A stretch of 25,180 nt of DNA. Source: an uncultured Bacteroidia bacterium. GTDB taxonomy: Bacteria; Bacteroidota; Bacteroidia; Bacteroidales; UBA932. The stretch covers positions 1 through 25,180 of the forward strand of contig CACXHG010000227.1 of assembly GCA_902767355.1 (NCBI GenBank). The letters run 5' to 3'. A program made the translations under genes and the position numbers. This document shows, piece by piece, positions 1 to 7,382 of the stretch (within the stretch, counting starts at the first letter, position 1; each line of letters starts with the position of its first letter). Below the pieces are notes generated by a model. It was not told where the DNA came from, searched no databases, and saw only the letters and a program-made list of their open reading frames with translations.

Positions 1-769
1 CCCGGGCGGCATCCGCCAGGGAGGGTTCGTCGCAGATATGCCAGCCATACAGTTCGGGGCGGACTTTCATGCGATTGACAAAGGCTTCCAGTTCACCGTA
101 ATACCGGTCGGGATTGTCGTAGGCCCTTCCGGCATAACCGCCAATGATGAGCAGCACTTTGAGGCCTACCTGGCGGCACATGTCCATCAGTTCTTCAAAG
201 CCTCCATCCTCCGACTCTACGGTGACAATGTTGATACCGGCATCCACTAGCTTGCGGCAGTTCTCTACGGAACGGTTGTGGGTGCGTAAATAGTAGCCGA
301 GGGCGTCTATCCTGGGGCGGGTCGCATCGCTGTAGGGGTCGCGTACCCTTACCGGCAACTGCAGGGCCGTGGTCTTTCCATCGGCAGTCGTAGCCACCGC
401 CACTATCTCGCACGGGTGCGCAGGGTCGGGCGCGGTGAGCACGATCTCGCCCTCTGCCTCGCGCATGGAGACTTCTGCACTCCAGCCTTCCAGGACATTG
501 ACCTGCACGCTGGCCGCCTGTGGCAGCGAATAGCGGATGCTCACACTGCCACCGGCATCCACCCCGTAGAACTCTTTGTCCAGGGTGAATTTGAACTCGC
601 CGGGCTCATCGGCAGACGGAGTGGCCGCTTCAGGCACAGCCGACGGGGCAGTCTGCTCCAGTGCGGCATATTCCTGCTGCAGCTGCTCCAGATGGAGCTT
701 GTTCGCTTTATTGCAGGAGACCGACACTGCCAGCGCAAGCGCAAGCGCTATGATACTGAGTTTTTGCAT
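1..769 (-). CDS. TIM-barrel lipoprotein, cassette B copy 1 (3' end outside window)
   Basis: The reading frame opens with ATG at 767-769 and stays open for 256 codons to the window edge, so the C-terminal half is missing because of the edge, not because of a mutation. The N-terminus is a lipoprotein signal (MQKLSIIALALALAVSVSC, Cys19), followed by a short charged, possibly coiled-coil stalk (LHLEQLQQEYAALEQ). A beta-sandwich-like stretch (about 60-145, with EFYGVDAGGSVS and TAPDPAH) and the start of a TIM barrel follow. The visible part ends at YGWHICDEPS, where the Glu fits the acid/base position of clan GH-A hydrolases. It is clearly paralogous to the gene at 2895-4463: FYG(V/I)DAGGSVS, APDPA and NxRKL(V/A)xAGI are shared. 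It starts 3 bp after the preceding gene, so it is translated from the same operon. Enzyme activity is inferred; no family is assigned with confidence. Confidence 0.85.
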   Translation of the reverse strand, partial: MQKLSIIALALALAVSVSCNKANKLHLEQLQQEYAALEQTAPSAVPEAATPSADEPGEFKFTLDKEFYGVDAGGSVSIRYSLPQAASVQVNVLEGWSAEVSMREAEGEIVLTAPDPAHPCEIVAVATTADGKTTALQLPVRVRDPYSDATRPRIDALGYYLRTHNRSVENCRKLVDAGINIVTVESEDGGFEELMDMCRQVGLKVLLIIGGYAGRAYDNPDRYYGELEAFVNRMKVRPELYGWHICDEPSLADAAR

Positions 770-772
770 TGG

Positions 773-2884
773 CTATTGAGCAACCTGTTTCACACAACGT
801 ATGGGCAGGGCGCGCGAGCGGGGCATTCCATAGTACCACTCGACGCTGCCATCTGTGGCATTAAGCACCGTAGCCGCGCCACCGCCATTGTCGGCCGAGC
901 CGTAGCGGGCTGCGGGAGAGTGCCAGAAGTAGATATTGGTTCCGAATGACTGCTGGTCGCGGTAATAAAAGCCCTGATAGGGATAGAAGTTTGTCTGGCC
1001 GTAGTCGCCGCGCACCAGGATACCGCCTTCTACCTCCGCTATCCTGTCTTTTTCTTCAAAGATTTTGAAAGTATTGGCAGGGGGAACCATATAGCCCAGC
1101 GGGCAGGGGTCGTAGATGCTCTTCTTGAGGTCCTTCAGATAGTGGTTCTTGCCGTAATCCGGATTACCCCAGAGATAATCGTTGAGGGCATTGTACCAGT
1201 TGGCAGAAGTGTTGCCGTCTTCGGTAAAGGCATTCTTGGGATAGCGTGTGGCAAAGGCGAACGCGTGCGAAGAGTTGGTGCCGAAAGTGGTATTTATGCC
1301 GTCGAACGGGTCTTTGCGGCCCCACTGATAATACATTCCGTAGGTCGAGGCCAGCTCGGAAGGGTCGGCGCTGGTAGCGCCCAGGTTGCGGTCCAGAACG
1401 GTGAACTGCAGCATGTCGGGATTGGTGTGCGTGCGCTCCTTGGGCATATCGGTGCACCAGATGTGCCAGCTCCAAATAACATAATTGCGGGAGCCCTTTA
1501 CAGAGATGGTGGCGTTGCCTTCGGCGCCGGTAGCGTGGAAATAGACCTTGCCGCCGGCAAAGCGCACATTTTCAATCACATTGTTCTGATTGATCTCTAT
1601 GGCGGCGCTCACCGGCGAAAGTTCGCTGGAAGCGGGAAAATCGCTTTCGGGAGAAGTTACTGAAGGCAATATGCCGGCGTCGCCATTGCCGGCAACGGTG
1701 GCATCGAAATAATAATTTCCCGCAGCTGTAACTATGTAGCAGTTTGCAGTACCATCAGCACTGAGGTTCGCATTCGACGCTGCGGTGGGAGCCTCCTGCC
1801 AGATGGCCACCTGCTGGATATAGTCGCCGGAGATGATTTCTACCAGGGCGCTGCGGATATTCGCGGATGAATTCTCTGCCGCCAGCAGCGCGACTTTCTC
1901 ATGACGCACAGCCTTGGAAGAAGGCAGTTGCAGCCAGTCGCAGGACTCTTCTATCTTAACCTCATATTCGTCCAGGTTGGTGTAGAGATCGACCTCCACG
2001 GTGCCACCCTCGCAGGCCACGGCATAGGCATCCCAGGCGGGATACATCACCGGGAAGTCCTCATCCACCTTCAGGGTGGAGAAATCTATGTCGCTGACAA
2101 CCGCGCGGCCGTAAGGGTCGCAGAAATACAGACGGGCGCTGGAGCTGCTGCCGGCCGGAGCGGTGAATTCCACCGTGCCCTTGCTGGCGTTTTCCCATTT
2201 GACCTCGGCCGTCCAGCCTTCTGCCACCAGAGGAGTGACGTTGTAGCTGCCGGCCTCGCCGTCAATAAGGAAATCTACCGACGCCTTGCCTTCAGAGGCC
2301 AGGGTGCTGCCGTCGCCGCTGAGCATTACAGTCAGCACAGACTCTTTAGGCATTTCGACAGTGGTTCCGCCAGAGAGAGTCACGGCAATGCTGCTTGAGG
2401 TCTCAGTCACAGACGTGACAACCGGCTCTGTGGACAGGCCTGTATCCTGCCAGTTCTTGCCGCCGTCGAAGCTGACCTGGATGCCGCTCTCCTGTGCGCG
2501 GAAAACGGGAGTCACCTTCATCGGCACATTCTTTCCGCCATCGCTTGCGTTTTTTCCGTCCAATGTCCAGTAAAACTCCCCATCGGCAAAGCCGAGGCTG
2601 ACGCCGGCGGTCTGGTCGCCGACAGAGACCTTACCGGAATTCTTGAACACGAAATCATATCCGCCGTCGGCCTTTGTCACGGACACTACCGGGTCACCGG
2701 CCTGATAAATAACAAAAACATTGCGAAGTCCGCCCAGATTGGCTGTAACGGCATTAAGCGCATCAAGATTTTGGTTCAGAGCATCGATCTTGCCCTCAAG
2801 CTCTTCGATTTGAGCTTTATAATCCGTGCACGAAGCTGCCAGCAGCGTGCAGCAAAAAAGAAGTGGTAAAAATATACGTTTCAT
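773..2884 (-). CDS. DUF4988-like/BACON/FISUMP-like lipoprotein, cassette A copy 1
   Basis: A predicted lipoprotein of 703 aa with Cys19 in LLAASC. A heptad-like stalk follows (about 20-50, QIEELEGKIDALNQNLDAL). Residues 50-200 resemble the DUF4988/PL29 N-terminal domain (GVSLGFADGEFYWTLDG, then VSFDGGKNW). Residues 285-365 look like a BACON domain (GGTVEVDLYTNLDEYEV, then CDWLQL). The C-terminal part from about 375 is FISUMP-like (TANCYIV, VIWSWHIWCTDMP, LDRNLGAT, YYQWGRKDPF, YDPCPLGYMVPP, PIRCVK). BACON and FISUMP-like domains are usually carbohydrate-binding or of unknown role, so a surface glycan-binding or scaffold function is inferred. No catalytic lyase domain is visible, so it is not a PL29 enzyme despite the N-terminal likeness. 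It is a paralogue of the 707-aa protein at 4469-6592, with stretches of identical DNA. It begins 10 bp after the preceding gene. Confidence 0.9.
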   Translation of the reverse strand: MKRIFLPLLFCCTLLAASCTDYKAQIEELEGKIDALNQNLDALNAVTANLGGLRNVFVIYQAGDPVVSVTKADGGYDFVFKNSGKVSVGDQTAGVSLGFADGEFYWTLDGKNASDGGKNVPMKVTPVFRAQESGIQVSFDGGKNWQDTGLSTEPVVTSVTETSSSIAVTLSGGTTVEMPKESVLTVMLSGDGSTLASEGKASVDFLIDGEAGSYNVTPLVAEGWTAEVKWENASKGTVEFTAPAGSSSSARLYFCDPYGRAVVSDIDFSTLKVDEDFPVMYPAWDAYAVACEGGTVEVDLYTNLDEYEVKIEESCDWLQLPSSKAVRHEKVALLAAENSSANIRSALVEIISGDYIQQVAIWQEAPTAASNANLSADGTANCYIVTAAGNYYFDATVAGNGDAGILPSVTSPESDFPASSELSPVSAAIEINQNNVIENVRFAGGKVYFHATGAEGNATISVKGSRNYVIWSWHIWCTDMPKERTHTNPDMLQFTVLDRNLGATSADPSELASTYGMYYQWGRKDPFDGINTTFGTNSSHAFAFATRYPKNAFTEDGNTSANWYNALNDYLWGNPDYGKNHYLKDLKKSIYDPCPLGYMVPPANTFKIFEEKDRIAEVEGGILVRGDYGQTNFYPYQGFYYRDQQSFGTNIYFWHSPAARYGSADNGGGAATVLNATDGSVEWYYGMPRSRALPIRCVKQVAQ

Positions 2885-2894
2885 CTTTTATGAA

Positions 2895-4463
2895 TTATTT
2901 CCATTTGATAACCAGCATATCGCCCTCGTCAATCACAAAACTCTTGACACCCGGCGTCTGCTGGGTGAACTCCCCTTCCCTGTCTATGGTGAACACATTC
3001 TGCGCCAGCGAGAGCTTGACAGGCAGCTTCTGCTGCCAGGACTTGTTGCACAGGGCAATATATTCGCTGCCGCCATTGTTCACGAAGGATATCAGCGCAT
3101 CCCCTGAGAAGGACATATCGTCTATGGCCCCGGGCAAATCTTCCCTTGTAAGATACTCGCCGTGGGCATAGGACCCGATGCCGGCGTGGCGGACCTTCCA
3201 GACATCCGCGTCGGCAAAGATAAACTCGCGGTTGTGCAGCTCGCGGTTATACGCCTTGCACTTGTCGTAGGCCGTCGTATAGGTCCCGTCAGGCATAATG
3301 GGCGCATAATTGGTGCCCGTAGTGGCCATCCATACAAAATACTGGATGCACTGCGCGCCGTAGGCTATGTTGATATTGCCCTGGAGACGCAGGTTCTCTA
3401 CCGACGGATCGGCCCTGAGCCACTCACGGCAACAGAGCGAGAATGCCCAGAAGGGGATCTCGGCCTCCCTTGTAACATCCCTTACAGTCTCCAACGACTT
3501 GTACCAGGCGTCGTGCACACCTGTTTCATACACCGGATACTCGTCAAAAGTAAGGAATTTCACATTGCAGTCGTATGTAAAGTACCGGATATACTGCTCA
3601 TAGGTGGCGGTCATCGTCGCCGCCATAGAGACCTCGGCAGAATGCAGGTTGATATACACCGGATGGTCGGGGTCAAGCTCTTCTATGTGGGACTTTGAAA
3701 TATTCAGCGTCGGTATCTCGAGTGCGCTGGGCTCGTCCTGTATCTGATATGCATAGAGCGCAGGATACTTCTTGGCCTCGTTCACTATCTCGTCCAGCCC
3801 TTTGTAATGCACCGGGTCATTCTCATACATACGGGCATACCAGTTGATGAAGAACACCACCTTGATGCCGGCCTCCTCAGCCAGGCGCAGGTGCAGAGGC
3901 CAGTCATTGATCTGCTCTACGGTAATCATTGTAATGCCCGCCTCGGCCAGTTTTCGGAAGTTTTCGGCAGTGGCGATGTGGTCGTGAAAACCGTAATACG
4001 CCATCGCCTCCAGACGCGGGCTGCTGGCATCGGTATATGGCCGCCGCAGCATCACCGGCAAGATAAACGACGATACAGCCCCGGAAGCGAAGTCGGCCTC
4101 GACAACAAGTTGCTCGGGCTGTGCCGGATCCGGCGCGCTCACTACAATGTCACCCTCTGTCCCGGAAGAAGCTTCTATGCTTACATTCCAGCTGCCGGAG
4201 GCGACTGTTTCGAGCGTAGCAGGGCGAGACAGAGTATAATGCAGGCTCACGCTGCCGCCGGCGTCAATGCCATAGAAATCATTTTCAAATTCTATTGTCA
4301 CCTCCTGCCGGACGTCCGGCTCCCCGGCCGACGGCAGCTGGGCGGTCTGACTTTCCATGGTCGATTTCTGCTCTTGTAAAGAAGCCAACTGCTCCTTCGC
4401 CGCCTTGTTGCACGAGCCAAGCAGCAGAAGCGCGAATATCAATATAAAGCTTATCTTTTTCAT
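2895..4463 (-). CDS. putative TIM-barrel glycoside hydrolase lipoprotein, cassette B copy 2
   Basis: A complete lipoprotein of 522 aa. The signal peptide ends at LLGSC (Cys18), followed by a short charged helix (KEQLASLQEQKSTMESQ). A beta-sandwich of about 55-145 precedes a TIM barrel of about 150-440. Within the barrel, YQIQDEPSA places Glu244 where clan GH-A enzymes carry the acid/base (usually NE, here DE), and LTFDEYPVY (about 305-312) offers an acidic residue near the second catalytic position. The stretch GNINIAYGAQCIQYFVW resembles the late barrel strand of GH42-like proteins. A small C-terminal beta domain completes the chain. I cannot assign a CAZy family; activity is inferred from the fold-like pattern and from its place in a glycan-related operon. 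It starts 5 bp downstream of the A2 gene, as its truncated paralogue (1-769) starts 3 bp downstream of A1. Confidence 0.87.
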   Translation of the reverse strand: MKKISFILIFALLLLGSCNKAAKEQLASLQEQKSTMESQTAQLPSAGEPDVRQEVTIEFENDFYGIDAGGSVSLHYTLSRPATLETVASGSWNVSIEASSGTEGDIVVSAPDPAQPEQLVVEADFASGAVSSFILPVMLRRPYTDASSPRLEAMAYYGFHDHIATAENFRKLAEAGITMITVEQINDWPLHLRLAEEAGIKVVFFINWYARMYENDPVHYKGLDEIVNEAKKYPALYAYQIQDEPSALEIPTLNISKSHIEELDPDHPVYINLHSAEVSMAATMTATYEQYIRYFTYDCNVKFLTFDEYPVYETGVHDAWYKSLETVRDVTREAEIPFWAFSLCCREWLRADPSVENLRLQGNINIAYGAQCIQYFVWMATTGTNYAPIMPDGTYTTAYDKCKAYNRELHNREFIFADADVWKVRHAGIGSYAHGEYLTREDLPGAIDDMSFSGDALISFVNNGGSEYIALCNKSWQQKLPVKLSLAQNVFTIDREGEFTQQTPGVKSFVIDEGDMLVIKWK

Positions 4464-4468
4464 ATCGC

Positions 4469-6592
4469 TTACTGCTGTTTAATGCATCGTACAGGTATGC
4501 CGCGGGCGCGAAGGTCCGCCTTGTTGAATTCTGCACTTCCGCTGTTTTTGGCCACCCTGGCCACTGCGGCACCGTCGTTGTCGCGAAGGTGATATCTGGC
4601 TGCACTGGAATTCCACAACACCAGGCACGCCTCGGCAGAAGTGCCGCCCCAGCCATCCCAGACAGAGCCCAGCACGCCTCCAGAATAAGGGAAGAAACCC
4701 GTCTGGCCAAATTCGCCGCGGACATTCAAGCCGTTTTCGACAAAAGTGATGCGGGACTTGTCGCGAAGGAAGGCGAACACATGGGCCGGAGGCACCATAT
4801 AGCCGGCGGGACACGGGTCATAAATGGTCTTCACCATTTCTGCCATGGGGTGCGTGCGGTAAAAGTCGGGATTCCCCCAGAGGTAGTCGTTATAAGTTCC
4901 CAGCCAGTCCGGGGTAATCGAATCCCCCGTGCGGAAGGCCATGAAAGGGCGGTTGATGGAATATTCTATGGACTTGGGGCCGTTGGCCGCCATGCTTGCA
5001 AAGTCTTCCACGCAGAACGGGTCCTTGCGCCCCCACTGGTAGTAGAGCCCATAGGTAGCCTCGCCGTCGGAAGCAGCGGCCCCGGTGGCCCCGAGATTGC
5101 GGTCCAGGAAAGTGAAGATGTTCCTGCCGTCTGCCGAAAAAGATATTTCCTCCGGCATATCGGTGCACCAGAGATGCCAGCTCCAAATCACGGAGCCGTC
5201 CTCTGCTGCAACGTAAACCGTGATATTGCCCTTGGCTCCGGTGGCATGGAAATGGACTTTACCGTCTTCCAGCCGGAGATTCTCTATGAGCGGCTCGTCG
5301 CCAAACTCCATCATTATTTCCACCCCGGCCGGGTTCAAGCGGGCATCGGCGGTGTGAAAACCGCCCTCCGGCATAATGCCGCCCGGGCCGCAGCCCATGA
5401 CGGTAGCGTCGAAATAATAGTCGCCCGCAGCCGGCACAATATAGCAGTTTGCCGTGCCGCCGGCGCTCAGGTTCTGGCCGGGCAGTTGCGCCTGGCACGC
5501 CTGATAGATGATGATGGTCCTGGTGTATGTACCGCTGGCGAAAACCACTGTGGCAGAACGCATTTCGCCGCTCAAATTGGCGCTTGCGCTGAATACCAGC
5601 CTGTCTGTGCGGACAGCCTTGGTGTCGGGCAGCGAAAGCCACTGGCCGCCGTCTCCGACAATGGAAATCTCATAGTCGAGATTGGTGCCAAGTTCCACCT
5701 CTACGTTGCCGCCGCCGGAGGCTATGCTGTAGGCCTCCCAGGCGGGATACATCACCGGGAAGGACTCGTCCACAGTCAAAAGCGAAAAATCCACATCGGT
5801 GGCCAGGATGTGCCCCTTGCCGTCTCCGAAATAAAGTCTGACTGTTTCCGAACTTGCCTCGGGGGCCACAAATTCTATGGTGCCCTTGCAGCTGTTTTCC
5901 CATTTTATATCATATCTCCAGAGCTGGGGCACAATCGCAGTCACGCTGTAGCTGTCGCCCTCGCCCAAGATAAGAAAGTCCACCGAAGCCGTCCCATCGG
6001 AAGCCATGGTGGCGCCATCGCCGCTCAGGCTCACAGAAAGCGTCTTCTCCTTTGGGAAATCCACCACGGTGCCGCCCAGGAACGTTATTGATATCTTGGT
6101 AGCATCCTCTTGTACAGAAGATATCACAGAGTCGGCACTGCCAGAGGCCGCCATCCAGCTCTTGCCGCCGTCGGCACTCAGCTCGATGCCGCTTTCGCGG
6201 GCATGGAAAATGGGCGAAACGGCTATAGGCAGCCTCGCCCCGGAGGCGTCCTTAATCGGCTGGCCATCCAGAGTCCAGAAATAAGCACCGTCGGCAAAGC
6301 CCACCGACACGCCGGCCGTGCGGCTGCCCACATTCAATTTTCCGTTGGTCTTGAATTCAAAAACGTAACCATCTGCAGCCGGAGCGGCCGAGATTATACA
6401 ATCCCCCGCCTCAAGTATATCCAGCACATCGCGAAGCGCCCCGAGATTATCTGTAACAGACTCTATAAGTTCAAGATTATCAGATATTTGATCAATCTCC
6501 TGCTGGAGCTGGTCAATCTGGGACCGATAGTCCGTACAAGATGCAGCCAACAGCGAGACAGCTGTCAGAATTGGTAAAAAAAGACGTTTCAC
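4469..6592 (-). CDS. DUF4988-like/BACON/FISUMP-like lipoprotein, cassette A copy 2
   Basis: First gene of the left-hand operon, 707 aa. The ATG lies about 26 bp downstream of the predicted transcription start. The lipobox is LLAASC (Cys19), followed by a heptad-like stalk (QIDQLQQEIDQISDNLELI). A DUF4988-like part follows to about residue 200 (GVSVGFADGAYFWTLDG, LSADGGKSW), then a BACON-like part at about 290-365 (GGNVEVELGTNLDYEI, QWLSL). The FISUMP-like C-terminal part has TANCYIV, VIWSWHLWCTDMP, FLDRNLGAT, YYQWGRKDPF, YDPCPAGYMVPP and PVRCIKQ. The domain order equals that of the protein at 773-2884. The likely site is the outer membrane surface, and a glycan-binding or adhesive role is inferred. 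The last domain is also found in the lipoprotein at 17368-18684 of the SusCD operon, which suggests a common ligand or partner. Confidence 0.9.
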   Translation of the reverse strand: MKRLFLPILTAVSLLAASCTDYRSQIDQLQQEIDQISDNLELIESVTDNLGALRDVLDILEAGDCIISAAPAADGYVFEFKTNGKLNVGSRTAGVSVGFADGAYFWTLDGQPIKDASGARLPIAVSPIFHARESGIELSADGGKSWMAASGSADSVISSVQEDATKISITFLGGTVVDFPKEKTLSVSLSGDGATMASDGTASVDFLILGEGDSYSVTAIVPQLWRYDIKWENSCKGTIEFVAPEASSETVRLYFGDGKGHILATDVDFSLLTVDESFPVMYPAWEAYSIASGGGNVEVELGTNLDYEISIVGDGGQWLSLPDTKAVRTDRLVFSASANLSGEMRSATVVFASGTYTRTIIIYQACQAQLPGQNLSAGGTANCYIVPAAGDYYFDATVMGCGPGGIMPEGGFHTADARLNPAGVEIMMEFGDEPLIENLRLEDGKVHFHATGAKGNITVYVAAEDGSVIWSWHLWCTDMPEEISFSADGRNIFTFLDRNLGATGAAASDGEATYGLYYQWGRKDPFCVEDFASMAANGPKSIEYSINRPFMAFRTGDSITPDWLGTYNDYLWGNPDFYRTHPMAEMVKTIYDPCPAGYMVPPAHVFAFLRDKSRITFVENGLNVRGEFGQTGFFPYSGGVLGSVWDGWGGTSAEACLVLWNSSAARYHLRDNDGAAVARVAKNSGSAEFNKADLRARGIPVRCIKQQ

Positions 6593-6618
6593 TATTCTAC
6601 AAAAAAAGGACTAAAAGT

Positions 6619-6655
6619 GGTGTACAAAGATAATCCTTCAATTGTAAAATTCAAA
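6619..6655 (-). promoter_or_regulatory. Bacteroidetes-type promoter for the A-B-A-B operon
   Basis: Read on the minus strand, TTTG (6652-6655) is followed after exactly 19 bp by TATCTTTG (6625-6632). This matches the known Bacteroides primary sigma consensus of a -33 TTTG and a -7 TAnnTTTG. Transcription would start near 6618-6620, leaving a leader of about 26 nt before the ATG at 6592. It sits just downstream of the gmhA terminator. Confidence 0.8.
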
Positions 6656-6672
6656 ACAGACCGAAATCTAAC

Positions 6673-6709
6673 AAAAAAAAGCAGCCTGCCAGGGGTGAGG
6701 CAGGCTGCT
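6673..6709 (-). terminator. intrinsic terminator downstream of gmhA
   Basis: On the minus strand an 11-bp perfect stem is formed by AGCAGCCTGCC (6699-6709) and GGCAGGCTGCT (6680-6690), with an 8-nt loop (6691-6698). It is followed directly by a run of eight T (6673-6680; the first also closes the stem). It lies 11 bp after the gmhA stop and separates the ogt/gmhA transcript from the downstream lipoprotein operon. Confidence 0.92.
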
Positions 6710-6720
6710 GAAAACCACTT

Positions 6721-7302
6721 TTATAAACAATCTTTTACCAACCTTTCCACCCCTTCGATTATTATGTGTACTGCTGTTATATGCATTTCCTGTATGCGGT
6801 CGCTGTAGCCACCGTGGTCCACGGCGATCACCGCATCCGAAAGCGCCGCGAGCGGGTTCTCCCCCGCCCTGGTAAAGCCGACCACCTTCATCCCCTTTTC
6901 GCGGGCCGCGCGGGCTGCCTCCACCACGTTTTTGGACGTGCCGCTGGTAGAAAAGCCGCACAGCACGTCGCCCGGGCGGCCCAGAGCCTCCACCACGCGC
7001 GAGAAAATCTTCTCGAAAGAATAGTCGTTGGTGGTGCAGGTGATGTGCGCCGGGTCGTTGATGGCCATGGCCGGCAGCGGAGCGCGGCTGTCGCGGAAGC
7101 GCCCGGTGAGTTCCTCGGCAAAATGGGTGGCGTCGCACAGGCTGCCGCCGTTGCCGCAGGTGAGCACCTTGCCCCCCGCCTTGATCGAGCTGGCTATCAG
7201 ACGCGCCGCCTTCTCTATATTCCGGGCGGTAGCCGGATCGTTCACAAAGCGCTCCGCCACCGCATAATGTTCTTTAAGAGAATTTATTATAAGATCTTCC
7301 AT
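6721..7302 (-). CDS. gmhA: D-sedoheptulose-7-phosphate isomerase
   Basis: A cytosolic SIS-domain protein of 193 aa, the usual length for GmhA. It converts sedoheptulose 7-phosphate to D-glycero-D-manno-heptose 7-phosphate, the first step of ADP- or GDP-heptose synthesis for lipopolysaccharide or other glycans. The phosphosugar-binding motif CGNGGSLCDATHFAEELTGR (about 49-68) and FSTSGTSKN (117-125) are present. Glu64, Asp93, Thr119, Gln171 and His179 match the E. coli active-site residues Glu65, Asp94, Thr120, Gln172 and His180 with an offset of one. It follows ogt by 80 bp, where a possible -7 element is seen, and is followed by a strong terminator. Its link to the glycan genes on both sides may be only positional. 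Confidence 0.93.
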   Translation of the reverse strand: MEDLIINSLKEHYAVAERFVNDPATARNIEKAARLIASSIKAGGKVLTCGNGGSLCDATHFAEELTGRFRDSRAPLPAMAINDPAHITCTTNDYSFEKIFSRVVEALGRPGDVLCGFSTSGTSKNVVEAARAAREKGMKVVGFTRAGENPLAALSDAVIAVDHGGYSDRIQEMHITAVHIIIEGVERLVKDCL

Positions 7303-7313
7303 TTTGCTCCAAT

Positions 7314-7328
7314 AGGTCTACAAATTTA
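7314..7328 (-). promoter_or_regulatory. possible -7 element upstream of gmhA
   Basis: TAAATTTG at 7321-7328 on the minus strand fits the TAnnTTTG -7 consensus, in an AT-rich gap of 80 bp between ogt and gmhA. No TTTG is found 19-21 bp upstream, and the resulting leader would be only about 14 nt, so this is a weak candidate. Confidence 0.3.
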
Positions 7329-7382
7329 AGTAATTAATGCAATAATTCCTATAGCCGGAAACACATTTATCCATAAAAGATA

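Larger units (their letters stand above)
1..2884 (-). repeat. tandem cassette duplication, downstream unit (A1-B1, truncated by window)
   Basis: Second copy of the A-B gene pair; the 3' part of B1 lies beyond the window start. Protein similarity spans all of A and all visible parts of B, so the duplication unit covered at least one full A-B pair. Divergence is substantial outside the conserved motifs, so the event is not very recent. Confidence 0.78.
2895..6592 (-). repeat. tandem cassette duplication, upstream unit (A2-B2)
   Basis: This unit pairs an A gene (4469-6592) with a B gene (2895-4463) in the same order and tight spacing as the next unit (773-2884 with 1-769). Start and end points of the matching genes are offset by 3694-3708 bp. 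Similarity is visible at DNA level too: a 27-bp stretch is identical at 5736-5762 and 2031-2057, and the segments around 1440-1480 and 5155-5195 are nearly identical. Confidence 0.8.

Noticed and set aside
773..2884. A proteins as active PL29 polysaccharide lyases
   Set aside because: Only the N-terminal DUF4988-like part is shared; no lyase catalytic domain is visible and the remainder is BACON and FISUMP-like.
1..6592. Duplicated genes as part of an insertion sequence or phage
   Set aside because: No transposase, integrase or terminal inverted repeats; all products are lipoproteins with signal peptides.
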